Assembly: GCA_013042125.1 (NCBI GenBank)
Contig: JABDQS010000343.1
Span: forward strand, 1-5,189
Reading direction: 5' to 3'
Length of the DNA: 5,189 nucleotides
From: Eudoraea sp.
GTDB lineage: Bacteria; Bacteroidota; Bacteroidia; Flavobacteriales; Flavobacteriaceae
Below are positions 1-5,189 of this stretch, in pieces. A program made the translations under genes and the position numbers. Each line of letters begins with the position of its first letter. The stretch's first letter is position 1. The notes under the pieces are model-generated. The model saw only the letters and a list, made by a program, of their open reading frames with translations, did not search any database and was not told where the DNA came from.

Positions 1-221
1 ATGGAATAGCCTGTGATCACCAACAATACCATTTGCATCCCAAACTCAAGCAACAACCAGAATCCGTCAAACCACGACTCTATGACCTTTAATGGCGTAA
101 CATCTACCCACAGCAATGCTAAGATACCCGTAATAAGGGTTAAGGTCAGGGCAAAAACAAAAGCATCTGGCATGTTCTTTTGAAAAATATCCGTGAACTT
201 TTTCCCTAATTTGTGGATCAT
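1..221 (-). CDS. atoE: Short-chain fatty acid transporter, AtoE family (partial, N-terminal part)
   Basis: This reading frame starts at the ATG at 221-219 and is still open at the window edge, giving 73 complete residues of a protein that is normally about 440 residues. It is an inner-membrane permease related to E. coli AtoE, which is associated with uptake of short-chain fatty acids such as acetoacetate and butyrate. The visible part has a short basic N-terminus, then MPDAFVFAL (residues 17-25) leading into membrane segment one (about 19-38), the conserved DGFW (52-55), and EFGMQM (59-64) leading into segment two. From memory, E. coli AtoE has the matching sequence LPDPLIFA, then GDGFWNLLAFGMQM at the same spacing. 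The start lies 10 bases after the stop of the cysteine hydrolase, so it is probably the distal gene of that operon. The family call is firm; the substrate is inferred from the family, and the gene symbol denotes family only. Confidence 0.85.
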   Translation of the reverse strand, partial: MIHKLGKKFTDIFQKNMPDAFVFALTLTLITGILALLWVDVTPLKVIESWFDGFWLLLEFGMQMVLLVITGYS

Positions 222-231
222 ATGATTCTTT

Positions 232-798
232 TTATGGACTAAGCAGTTCTAACAAACTTTCCGTATCTAAAATGGTAGCAAACTCATTTTTTAGAGTAGC
301 CAGGCAGATATCATGCACCAGCTTAGCCTCATAAGGTTTCCCATCGATTCCTAAGGTATTAAAAGTTGCTGTAGCATCAGAAATAATATAGGTGTTATAG
401 CCTAAATTCCCGGCCATACGGGCAGTAGATGATATACAATGTGCTGTGGTTAAACCAACTAGCACCAAATTTATGATCCCTTTTCTATTAAGGAATTCAT
501 CCAGTTGAGTTCCAATAAAGGCGCTATTGGTTTCCTTTTCGAAAATAGTTTCTCCCTTAACAGGCCTTGCGATCTCCTTAAAATCGTTTCCGGGAGTACC
601 CTTAGTTAAGGGCGATGGGGGAGTTCCGGTGTGTTTAATGTGTACCACCGGGAGTTGTTGTGTACGCCAAAAGTCAAGAATTTCAGCGGCCCGCTCCTCG
701 GCCCGGGGATTGTTTCTTTGTCCGCCATAATAGGCCAGATCATTCAACCCTTTTTGAATGTCAATAAGTAAAAGTGCCGGCTGATCATTTAGTGTCAT
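232..798 (-). CDS. Cysteine hydrolase, isochorismatase superfamily
   Basis: A 188-residue protein, full length for the isochorismatase-like fold, which includes nicotinamidases, isochorismatases, ureidoacrylate and streptothricin hydrolases. These are mostly cytoplasmic enzymes that cleave amide or vinyl-ether bonds. The catalytic triad is visible: Asp13 in LLLIDIQ, Lys88 in FEKETNSAF, and the nucleophile Cys121 in GLTTAHC. The oxyanion and cis-peptide region lies just before the cysteine. QRNNP (27-31), NSAFIGT (91-97) and SDATATF (140-146) recall, from memory, the nicotinamidase-related/streptothricin-hydrolase-like branch rather than a true EntB isochorismatase. The substrate cannot be read from sequence. 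The ATG at 798-796 sits 15 bases after the modC stop, behind an A-rich leader (ACAAAAAATAATACA) with no Shine-Dalgarno, as is common in Bacteroidota. It is probably co-transcribed with mod genes upstream and the AtoE-type gene downstream. Confidence 0.9.
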   Translation of the reverse strand: MTLNDQPALLLIDIQKGLNDLAYYGGQRNNPRAEERAAEILDFWRTQQLPVVHIKHTGTPPSPLTKGTPGNDFKEIARPVKGETIFEKETNSAFIGTQLDEFLNRKGIINLVLVGLTTAHCISSTARMAGNLGYNTYIISDATATFNTLGIDGKPYEAKLVHDICLATLKNEFATILDTESLLELLSP

Positions 799-813
799 TG
801 TATTATTTTTTGT

Positions 814-1698
814 TTACGATCTTTCCGGGATCTTGTAGATCACAGGATTAAATGCTTTAGATGCCACCACAACGCTATCGCCATTGCGAAGCTCTTGAAT
901 TTCTGTAGCGTCGGCTACTACCTTTATGATCGTATTATAGATCAGGACGGTTACTACATAAATGACATCTTGTTTTTCAATAGACAAAATTGTTCCTGTA
1001 AATTGAAATTTCCCACTTAATTGCCTATTCATAAAAATTTCCTGAGGCCTACCGGATTTAGTTATCCTTCCTTGCTCCATGACCACCACAGTATCTGTAA
1101 GTTTCATTATTTCCCCCAGATCATGACTCACCAGGATGGTAGTAAGGCTATAGTCCCTATGTGCATTCAGAATATAGTCCTGTAATTTTGTGCTAATTTG
1201 GGCATCTAATGCCGCCAGGGGTTCATCCAGCAAAAGGATATCGGGCTGTTGTACAAGTGCTCTGGCCAATGCAGCCCTCTGTTTCTGACCCCCGGAAAGG
1301 GTATCCGGCGTACGATTTGCCAGCTGAGATAGCTCCATTACTTCCATAAGTTCAGGGATCAAATCTTTTGTTTGTCCCTTCCTCTGTGCGAATTTCAAAT
1401 TCTCTTGTACTGTCATATTGGGAAACAAGGCATAATCCTGAAAAACATACCCAATATTTCGTTTTTGAGGTGATAGACCGATCTTTTTATCAGAATGGTA
1501 CCAGGGGATGTCATTTACCAGGATACTTCCTTTATCCGGTGCTAACAGACCGGCCAGGATCCTTAGAAAAGAGGTTTTGCCTGCGCCGGAGGGCCCGTAT
1601 AAACAAATAAAAGCACCTTTTGGAATATCGAGATCGATACTGAGCTCGAAAAAACCATCCGTGGTTTTCAATTGTTTTTGATAGCTTAGTTTGATCAT
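814..1698 (-). CDS. modC: Molybdate ABC transporter, ATP-binding protein ModC
   Basis: The cytoplasmic ATPase that powers molybdate uptake through ModB. I chose the ATG at 1698-1696, giving 294 residues, because it forms the classic ATGA overlap with the modB stop; a TTG two codons upstream is also open but unlikely. All ABC motifs are intact: Walker A GPSGAGKT (35-42), Q-loop glutamine 87 in VFQD, signature LSGGQ (134-138), Walker B ILLLDEP with Asp158 and Glu159, the D-loop ALD after it, and the switch His192 in VSHD. After the nucleotide-binding domain (about 1-230) comes one TOBE/Mop-like beta domain (about 233-292), with FTGTILSIE at its start. At 294 residues it is shorter than E. coli ModC (about 350), and it seems to carry one Mop-type unit rather than a longer regulatory tail. 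The modB neighbour settles the assignment; tungstate as an alternative substrate cannot be excluded. Confidence 0.92.
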   Translation of the reverse strand: MIKLSYQKQLKTTDGFFELSIDLDIPKGAFICLYGPSGAGKTSFLRILAGLLAPDKGSILVNDIPWYHSDKKIGLSPQKRNIGYVFQDYALFPNMTVQENLKFAQRKGQTKDLIPELMEVMELSQLANRTPDTLSGGQKQRAALARALVQQPDILLLDEPLAALDAQISTKLQDYILNAHRDYSLTTILVSHDLGEIMKLTDTVVVMEQGRITKSGRPQEIFMNRQLSGKFQFTGTILSIEKQDVIYVVTVLIYNTIIKVVADATEIQELRNGDSVVVASKAFNPVIYKIPERS

Positions 1699-2366
1699 TT
1701 CCAAAATCGTTTTAAATAACCTCCATTTATGAGGTATACAAGAAGCAACATCCCAAAAGTGATCGCAAATAAAGTAAGGGAATAGAAATTTGCCGCTTCA
1801 TAGTTCAGGGCCTCCACTTCATCATATATGGCGATTGATGCTACCCGTGTTCTTCCGGGAATATTTCCTCCTATCATAAGAACAACACCAAACTCGCCAA
1901 CTGTATGGGCAAAGGCCAGGACGATTCCCGTTAAAAGTGACTTTTTGATATTAGGAAGCAAAACCTTGAATAAGGTAATATTTCTGGATTTCCCCATTAC
2001 AGCCGCCGCTTCTGACAATGATGCAGGGAGTGATGCCAAACCTGCTTGTATAGGTTGCACCATAAATGGCAAACTGTAGATCATAGAGGCAACTACAAGA
2101 CCTCCAAATGAAAATACCAATTGCAGGCCCAACCAGGAATTTAGCCATTCACCAAAGGCATTATTAGGACTAAAGGCCACTAAAAAATAAAAACCCAGAA
2201 CAGTTGGAGGCAATACCAAAGGCATGCTCACCAGGGTTTCTATGACCGGTTTAATTCTGGAGGTGGTTTTGGAGAGCCAGTAGGCCAGCGGAATAGAAAC
2301 CAACAACAAAGCAATGGTTGTGGTTAACGCAAGTTCAAAGGTCAAAAGTAGTGGTTCCCAATTCAT
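1695..2366 (-). CDS. modB: Molybdate ABC transporter, permease protein ModB
   Basis: The inner-membrane permease of the molybdate importer; it forms a dimer that contacts ModA outside and ModC inside. At 223 residues it is the usual family length. Five hydrophobic segments are visible at about 6-29, 42-66, 84-105, 143-166 and 193-214. The cytoplasmic coupling loop carries the EAA motif: EAA at 119-121, Gly125 and the closing LLP (136-138). The signature FAHTVGEFG (152-160), followed by GGNIPGRT (166-173), is typical of ModB/CysT-type oxyanion permeases, and of ModB in particular next to modA and modC. The ATG at 2366-2364 overlaps the stop of the upstream di-Mop gene as ATGA, and its own TGA overlaps the modC start in the same way. 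Translation of the three genes is therefore probably coupled and their products made in balanced amounts. Confidence 0.95.
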   Translation of the reverse strand: MNWEPLLLTFELALTTTIALLLVSIPLAYWLSKTTSRIKPVIETLVSMPLVLPPTVLGFYFLVAFSPNNAFGEWLNSWLGLQLVFSFGGLVVASMIYSLPFMVQPIQAGLASLPASLSEAAAVMGKSRNITLFKVLLPNIKKSLLTGIVLAFAHTVGEFGVVLMIGGNIPGRTRVASIAIYDEVEALNYEAANFYSLTLFAITFGMLLLVYLINGGYLKRFWK

Positions 2367-2767
2367 AATGGAGATAGCATTACTTCATTTAATTTCACCA
2401 TCGCCATGATCTTACTTCCAGGCTCTAATTTCAAGGCCAGAACGGCCGCGGTACTGATGGTAGAACGAATATTCCCTACAGCGGTCTCTACGGTCAGAGA
2501 ACTTAGCAAATGACCTTGTTCGATGGTTTTAAGAATACCTAACATCCTGTTTTGTAAACTGATCTTATGATCGTTGTGATCTCCTATAACTACTTCTGTT
2601 TCTTTGAAAAGAATGGCTACTTTCCCCCCTTTTTTAAGATAGGGTGCGCTTTTTGGGGTATCGATCACAATTGCCTTTATTCTGATCTCATCAATCAATA
2701 AAACGGTAACCAGGGTAAGATCTCCCGAAATTTCAAGATGCTCAATATGCCCCTTTAATCTATTCAT
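2363..2767 (-). CDS. Stand-alone tandem Mop/TOBE domain molybdate-binding protein
   Basis: A 134-residue protein made of two consecutive Mop (TOBE) domains and nothing else. The first spans about residues 1-62 (NRLKGHIEHLE at its start, then AILFKETEVVIG). The second spans about 69-132, opening with SLQNRMLG, which resembles the SARNQLxG start of Mop domains, and closing with KLEPGSKIMAMVKLNEVML. Such di-Mop units are known from the C-terminus of ModE and from molbindin proteins, where oligomers bind molybdate or tungstate between subunits. Here there is no helix-turn-helix, so it is unlikely to be a repressor by itself. Cytoplasmic molybdate storage or handling is the likely role (inference). 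I chose the ATG at 2767, which overlaps the modA stop by 8 bases and begins right at the first domain. An open start at 2827 would add 20 residues unlike a Mop domain, within modA. Confidence 0.85.
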   Translation of the reverse strand: MNRLKGHIEHLEISGDLTLVTVLLIDEIRIKAIVIDTPKSAPYLKKGGKVAILFKETEVVIGDHNDHKISLQNRMLGILKTIEQGHLLSSLTVETAVGNIRSTISTAAVLALKLEPGSKIMAMVKLNEVMLSPL

Positions 2768-3533
2768 GCACCGAATATCCAAATTTTTGCAGGATGTCTT
2801 TCCCTTCTTCGGAAAAAAGATACTCATAAAAGGCCTGAGCTCCTTGCTTTTTGGGTTTTTTACGTTTAATCAATACAACTCCTTGTGGCATTGGTGTATA
2901 GGCCGTATCAATGATCCGTATCCATTTACCTTTATTTTTCATAGCCTGACTCTCAACCACAGACTGGGACGTAAATCCAATATCGGCAGCTCCCGATGTG
3001 ATAAATTGGTTGGTCTGCCCAATACTCTCACCGTATACCAACTTATCCTGCAATTTCGACGATAATCCATAAAAATCCAGTACTTCCATTGCCGCCTTAC
3101 CATAAGGGGCTGTTTTTGGATTGGCCAGGGCAATATGCTGAACGCTGTCGGTTTCCGTTACTTCCAGGGAAGGTCTCAACGTTGAACTGCAGGTCCAAAG
3201 CACCAAGGTTCCGTAAGCATATACCCTGGGAGGCTCATGGGTAAGATCAATAGTGTAAAGTGCTTCAGGATAGGTTAGGTCGGCCGAAATAAAAAGATCA
3301 TATGGGGCACCTTCTTTTATTTGAGCGAATAACTTGCCGGAAGAACCTAAGATCACTTCACATGTAAAGCCTGTGTCTTTCTCAAATTGATCTGCTAATT
3401 CTTTTATTGCATACTGCATATTGGCGGCAACTGCCATTCGGATCAAGGTCTTATCCTCATTTATTTTTTTACAACCACTTAGAACGATAAGCCCGGATAG
3501 TAGTAAAATTAAAATGGAATGATGCCCTTTCAT
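2760..3533 (-). CDS. modA: Molybdate ABC transporter, substrate-binding lipoprotein ModA
   Basis: A 257-residue binding protein that captures molybdate (possibly tungstate) and delivers it to ModB. The N-terminus is a lipoprotein signal: Lys2, a hydrophobic stretch (6-18) and a lipobox LSGC with Cys21 as the expected lipidated residue, so the mature protein is anchored to a membrane facing the periplasm. The mature part matches ModA throughout: AVAANMQYA (34-42), GSSGKL (63-68), GAPYDLFISAD (75-85), ANPKTAPYGKAA (137-148), ADIGFTSQS (183-191) and MPQGVVLIK (215-223). The anion-binding loops are near Asn38, Ser64/Ser65 and the PKTAPYG loop. The position equivalent to Ser12 of mature E. coli ModA appears to be Asn38. 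The ATG at 3533-3531 lacks a clear Shine-Dalgarno. It is the first gene of the mod cluster, behind a 74-base gap with a possible promoter. Confidence 0.95.
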   Translation of the reverse strand: MKGHHSILILLLSGLIVLSGCKKINEDKTLIRMAVAANMQYAIKELADQFEKDTGFTCEVILGSSGKLFAQIKEGAPYDLFISADLTYPEALYTIDLTHEPPRVYAYGTLVLWTCSSTLRPSLEVTETDSVQHIALANPKTAPYGKAAMEVLDFYGLSSKLQDKLVYGESIGQTNQFITSGAADIGFTSQSVVESQAMKNKGKWIRIIDTAYTPMPQGVVLIKRKKPKKQGAQAFYEYLFSEEGKDILQKFGYSVHE

Positions 3534-3575
3534 AGCGTACGTGGTAGTTTTAAAATGGAGGTGTTTTATGTGCTG

Positions 3576-3595
3576 ATCGAAACGATTTTAAATCG
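3576..3595. repeat. Two overlapping short dyads before modA, possible operator
   Basis: CGATTTTAAATCG at 3583-3595 is a 13-base inverted repeat with six paired bases on each side of one central base. A second dyad, ATCG-AAA-CGAT (3576-3586), shares its CGAT arm with the first. Together they give three ATCG/CGAT half-sites within 20 bases, on top of the proposed -7 element and start site. The symmetry is read directly from the sequence. A role as a regulator binding site is inference. The sequence does not clearly match the E. coli ModE site as I remember it, and AT-rich palindromes of this size can arise by chance. Confidence 0.4.
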
Positions 3596-3612
3596 AGGTT
3601 TGGCACCTCAAA
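3583..3612 (-). promoter_or_regulatory. Possible Bacteroidota-type promoter for the mod cluster
   Basis: Read on the minus strand, TTTG at 3612-3609 is followed after 18 bases by TAAAATCG at 3590-3583. The known Bacteroidota housekeeping promoter has TTTG (or TTG), a spacer of roughly 17-23 bases, then TAnnTTTG. The -33 element fits and the -7 element matches four of its six fixed positions, so this is a weak match. It would place the transcription start about 40 bases before modA. The -33 element would overlap the stop codon of the preceding gene. This gap is the only place in the window where a mod promoter could sit outside a coding region. Confidence 0.3.
3595..3609. repeat. Short inverted repeat at the end of the SRPBCC gene
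   Basis: GAGGT (3595-3599) and ACCTC (3605-3609) form a five-base-pair stem with the loop TTGGC, overlapping the stop codon of the gene ending at 3608. On the minus strand no run of T follows directly, so it is a poor candidate for an intrinsic terminator. Whether transcription stops here or reads on into modA cannot be decided from the sequence. Confidence 0.25.
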
Positions 3613-4123
3613 TATTTACGAATTGAAAACTCGCCAATGGGATCTCTCTTAGGTCCATTGTTCTTTCATTCAACAAAATACCATGCTCTAAAAAGGCCTT
3701 TAGATTCGCCAACCAAAACGTCCAGCCATTGCTGCAACCAACATGGACGTTCAGTTTATTTTTTTCATCTGTCGGGATGTTACTTTGCACCAAGGTCAGC
3801 AGTACATTATTTTTTCCATCTTGCAAGGTAACGGTTACCTTACAATGACCTGCAAAAGAAAATTGGATCATGTCTTTGCCGTTAGCCTCAAGGATCTGCC
3901 CTATTTCTTCTCCGTCCCAATTATACCACTTCCAGATATAGGTGTCCCCCTTCTCTATAAAAGAATTAGCAGTTCGCTCTTCTCCTTTTTTTGTTGTGTA
4001 GTTAGCATTACTTAAAAACCAGGAGCAAATACCGTCTGCTGTACTCCAGCACCTGTATAAACTTTCTATAGGAGCATTTATATAGATCTTTTTTGTAAAA
4101 GCATCAAAACCTAAAGATTCCAT
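3608..4123 (-). CDS. SRPBCC/AHSA1-type domain protein
   Basis: A 171-residue protein of the START/Bet v1-like SRPBCC superfamily, closest in appearance to the AHSA1 (activator of Hsp90 ATPase homologue 1-like) group common in Bacteroidota. These small helix-grip proteins form a hydrophobic pocket; most bacterial members have no assigned ligand. Visible hallmarks are the opening strand KKIYINAP (11-18), helices with LYRCWSTADGICSWF (22-36), tryptophan-rich strands WKWYNW (64-69), and the long C-terminal helix with GWTFWLANLKAFLEHG (133-148). No signal peptide or membrane segment is present, so it is probably cytoplasmic. The ATG at 4123-4121 lies 7 bases after the stop of the serine hydrolase gene, which implies co-transcription. 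There is no sequence reason to tie it to molybdate transport, and the 74-base gap downstream may separate the two units. The family call is good; the function is unknown. Confidence 0.85.
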   Translation of the reverse strand: MESLGFDAFTKKIYINAPIESLYRCWSTADGICSWFLSNANYTTKKGEERTANSFIEKGDTYIWKWYNWDGEEIGQILEANGKDMIQFSFAGHCKVTVTLQDGKNNVLLTLVQSNIPTDEKNKLNVHVGCSNGWTFWLANLKAFLEHGILLNERTMDLREIPLASFQFVNI

Positions 4124-4130
4124 TGTTCTG

Positions 4131-5189
4131 TCATTTTCTATTCTTTTCTATTTTATAAAGTTCATCCCCAAGGGCAGCCAGAAAGGGGATCCCAATTTCG
4201 TCGTACTCATAGACATTGTCATTGAAAATGCCATCCGAATTCACCAGTATGGTAGCGGTGACCATAAATTCTATATCGTTTTCCTCATCATGGATATAGG
4301 CACAATCTGTAAGGGTGCCGTAGGCATAACCTACCTTATTATAGATCTTAACAGTAGAGGGAATGGCCTCTTTTGAATCTCCGAATAGAAGAAATTTTCC
4401 ATAGCTGTCATAGTATTCTTCCTGATCGTAACCGGCCTCCTTTGGTAGTATTTTCATGGCATTCAGTAAAAACTGTCGCTGCGGAAGGCTGAGGTCAAAT
4501 CTATCATTTTCAGGAAAACTTTCGGGAAATATGATCCTCTTTAATACTCCGTGCTGGGTTTCAACAGGGTAGTAGTTCTTAAGACTAAAATTAAAGGGTT
4601 CATCAATTAAGGAATCACCTTTATAAAAACCTATTCCTTTGGTTATCCCCTCTATGGTAAGTGGTTCTGCAGGAGCGTTGGTACTTCCTTCAAGGCTAGT
4701 TGTTGTGCTGTCATTCAGATAGATTATCAGAGGTTTTGTGGTAACTTCATCTGCATTCGGTGCAGAAAGCCGATGTGCTATTCTAACCGGACCAACATTC
4801 TTGGAACTTAGTCCTTTGTTTATTACATCCTGCCCAAGAAACTCTACTAAACGATTGTTTGCATCATTGTCACTAACAGCAAAGATCTTTGTTATTTCCT
4901 CGCCAAAAGTAGATTCAACAGTATCACCTTCAACGTAAAACCGGGTCTCATAAGAAAGCGCATCAGAAGTATTTAGTTTTTCCAGGGCCATCACAGCAAT
5001 TGGAAATTTAACTGTACTGGCCGGATAAAAATATCTGTTATTGTCTACATTAAAATCATGATCTTCAAAGCGAACACTATCCTTTTGTCTAAAGATCCTT
5101 GTGAAACGGATCTGCAGTTCATAAGGGTCAGAATTATCCATCACTGTTCTTATTCTGGGATCTTGAGATGACAGGGCTCTATCTAACGG
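4131..5189 (-). CDS. Serine hydrolase, beta-lactamase-like fold (partial, 5' end outside window)
   Basis: The frame is open to the window edge with no stop, and the 15 codons before the first GTG/ATG (5144-5139) already read like this family (SSQDPRIRTVMDN across the join). The true start therefore lies beyond the window; 352 residues are visible. Counting from the edge, the nucleophile motif is FYPASTVKF with Ser58 and Lys61 (SxxK), the second motif is SDN at 106-108 followed by DANNRL, and the third is KVG at 285-287 where beta-lactamases have KTG. I cannot find the ExxLN-type motif that supplies the deacylating glutamate of class A beta-lactamases. This suggests a peptidase- or esterase-like member of the serine hydrolase clan (Beta-lactamase2-type) rather than an antibiotic-resistance enzyme. 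Export to the periplasm is likely but the signal peptide would be outside the window. It ends 7 bases before the SRPBCC gene. Confidence 0.85.
   Translation of the reverse strand, partial: PLDRALSSQDPRIRTVMDNSDPYELQIRFTRIFRQKDSVRFEDHDFNVDNNRYFYPASTVKFPIAVMALEKLNTSDALSYETRFYVEGDTVESTFGEEITKIFAVSDNDANNRLVEFLGQDVINKGLSSKNVGPVRIAHRLSAPNADEVTTKPLIIYLNDSTTTSLEGSTNAPAEPLTIEGITKGIGFYKGDSLIDEPFNFSLKNYYPVETQHGVLKRIIFPESFPENDRFDLSLPQRQFLLNAMKILPKEAGYDQEEYYDSYGKFLLFGDSKEAIPSTVKIYNKVGYAYGTLTDCAYIHDEENDIEFMVTATILVNSDGIFNDNVYEYDEIGIPFLAALGDELYKIEKNRK

Noticed and set aside
1368..1610. Plus-strand open frames such as this one and those at 527-730, 1828-2079, 2766-3065, 3637-4015 and 4738-4938
   Set aside because: They lie entirely or almost entirely antisense to well-supported genes, show no recognisable domain or plausible composition, and are shadows of the minus-strand coding sequences.
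1699..1704. TTG start for modC, two codons upstream of the ATG
   Set aside because: The ATG at 1698 gives a standard ATGA overlap with the modB stop, the same arrangement seen between the di-Mop gene and modB; the TTG adds nothing recognisable.
1951..2148. Alternative minus-strand frame inside modB, and a similar one at 2939-3133 inside modA
   Set aside because: Both are out-of-frame readings of strongly supported transporter genes with no independent start context or family resemblance.
2768..2827. Longer N-terminus for the di-Mop protein starting at 2827
   Set aside because: The extra 20 residues are basic and unlike a Mop domain, and they lie within the conserved end of modA. The ATG at 2767 begins exactly at the first Mop domain.
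3556..3576. GGAGGTG followed by ATG on the plus strand, resembling a strong ribosome binding site
   Set aside because: The frame it opens is only two codons long (ATG TGC TGA), and there is no plus-strand gene nearby. Bacteroidota rarely depend on such sites.
3583..3595. The palindrome read as an intrinsic terminator after the SRPBCC gene
   Set aside because: The stem would be only about five AT-rich pairs with a three-base loop and just three T residues after it, too weak for a convincing terminator.
5139..5144. GTG or ATG here as the start of the serine hydrolase
   Set aside because: The frame remains open to the window edge and the upstream codons read as part of the same domain, so this is an internal position of a gene cut by the window.

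Overview
The window looks like a chromosomal piece from a member of the Bacteroidota, most likely a flavobacterium. The reasons are moderate-to-low GC, A-rich translation starts without clear Shine-Dalgarno sequences, very tight gene packing, and proteins that resemble flavobacterial relatives. All seven recognisable genes lie on the minus strand, so the reading order is from high to low coordinates. No RNA gene, mobile element, CRISPR array or long non-coding stretch is visible; the longest intergenic gap is about 74 bases.

Right part (5189 to 3608): a serine hydrolase of the beta-lactamase-like fold, whose 5' end lies outside the window, is followed after 7 bases by a small SRPBCC/AHSA1-type protein. 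The two are probably co-transcribed.

Middle part (3607 to 814): a 74-base gap carries inverted repeats and a weak Bacteroidota-type promoter match. It precedes a complete molybdate ABC transport cluster: modA (periplasm-facing binding lipoprotein), a stand-alone tandem Mop/TOBE molybdate-binding protein, modB (membrane permease) and modC (ATPase). These four genes overlap by 8, 4 and 4 bases, which indicates translational coupling. ModA captures oxyanion outside the cytoplasmic membrane, ModB passes it through and ModC powers uptake. The di-Mop protein probably binds molybdate in the cytoplasm.

Left part (798 to 1): a cysteine hydrolase of the isochorismatase superfamily follows modC after 15 bases. 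The start of an AtoE-type short-chain fatty acid transporter follows 10 bases later and runs off the window. Spacing suggests both belong to the mod transcription unit, although no functional link is obvious.

The window is mostly ordinary. The points of interest are the dyad cluster at the presumed mod promoter, the split of Mop domains between a short ModC and a separate di-Mop protein, the unusual tail of the operon, and a serine hydrolase with a KVG motif and no recognisable class A general-base motif. I see no convincing evidence for a previously undescribed system.
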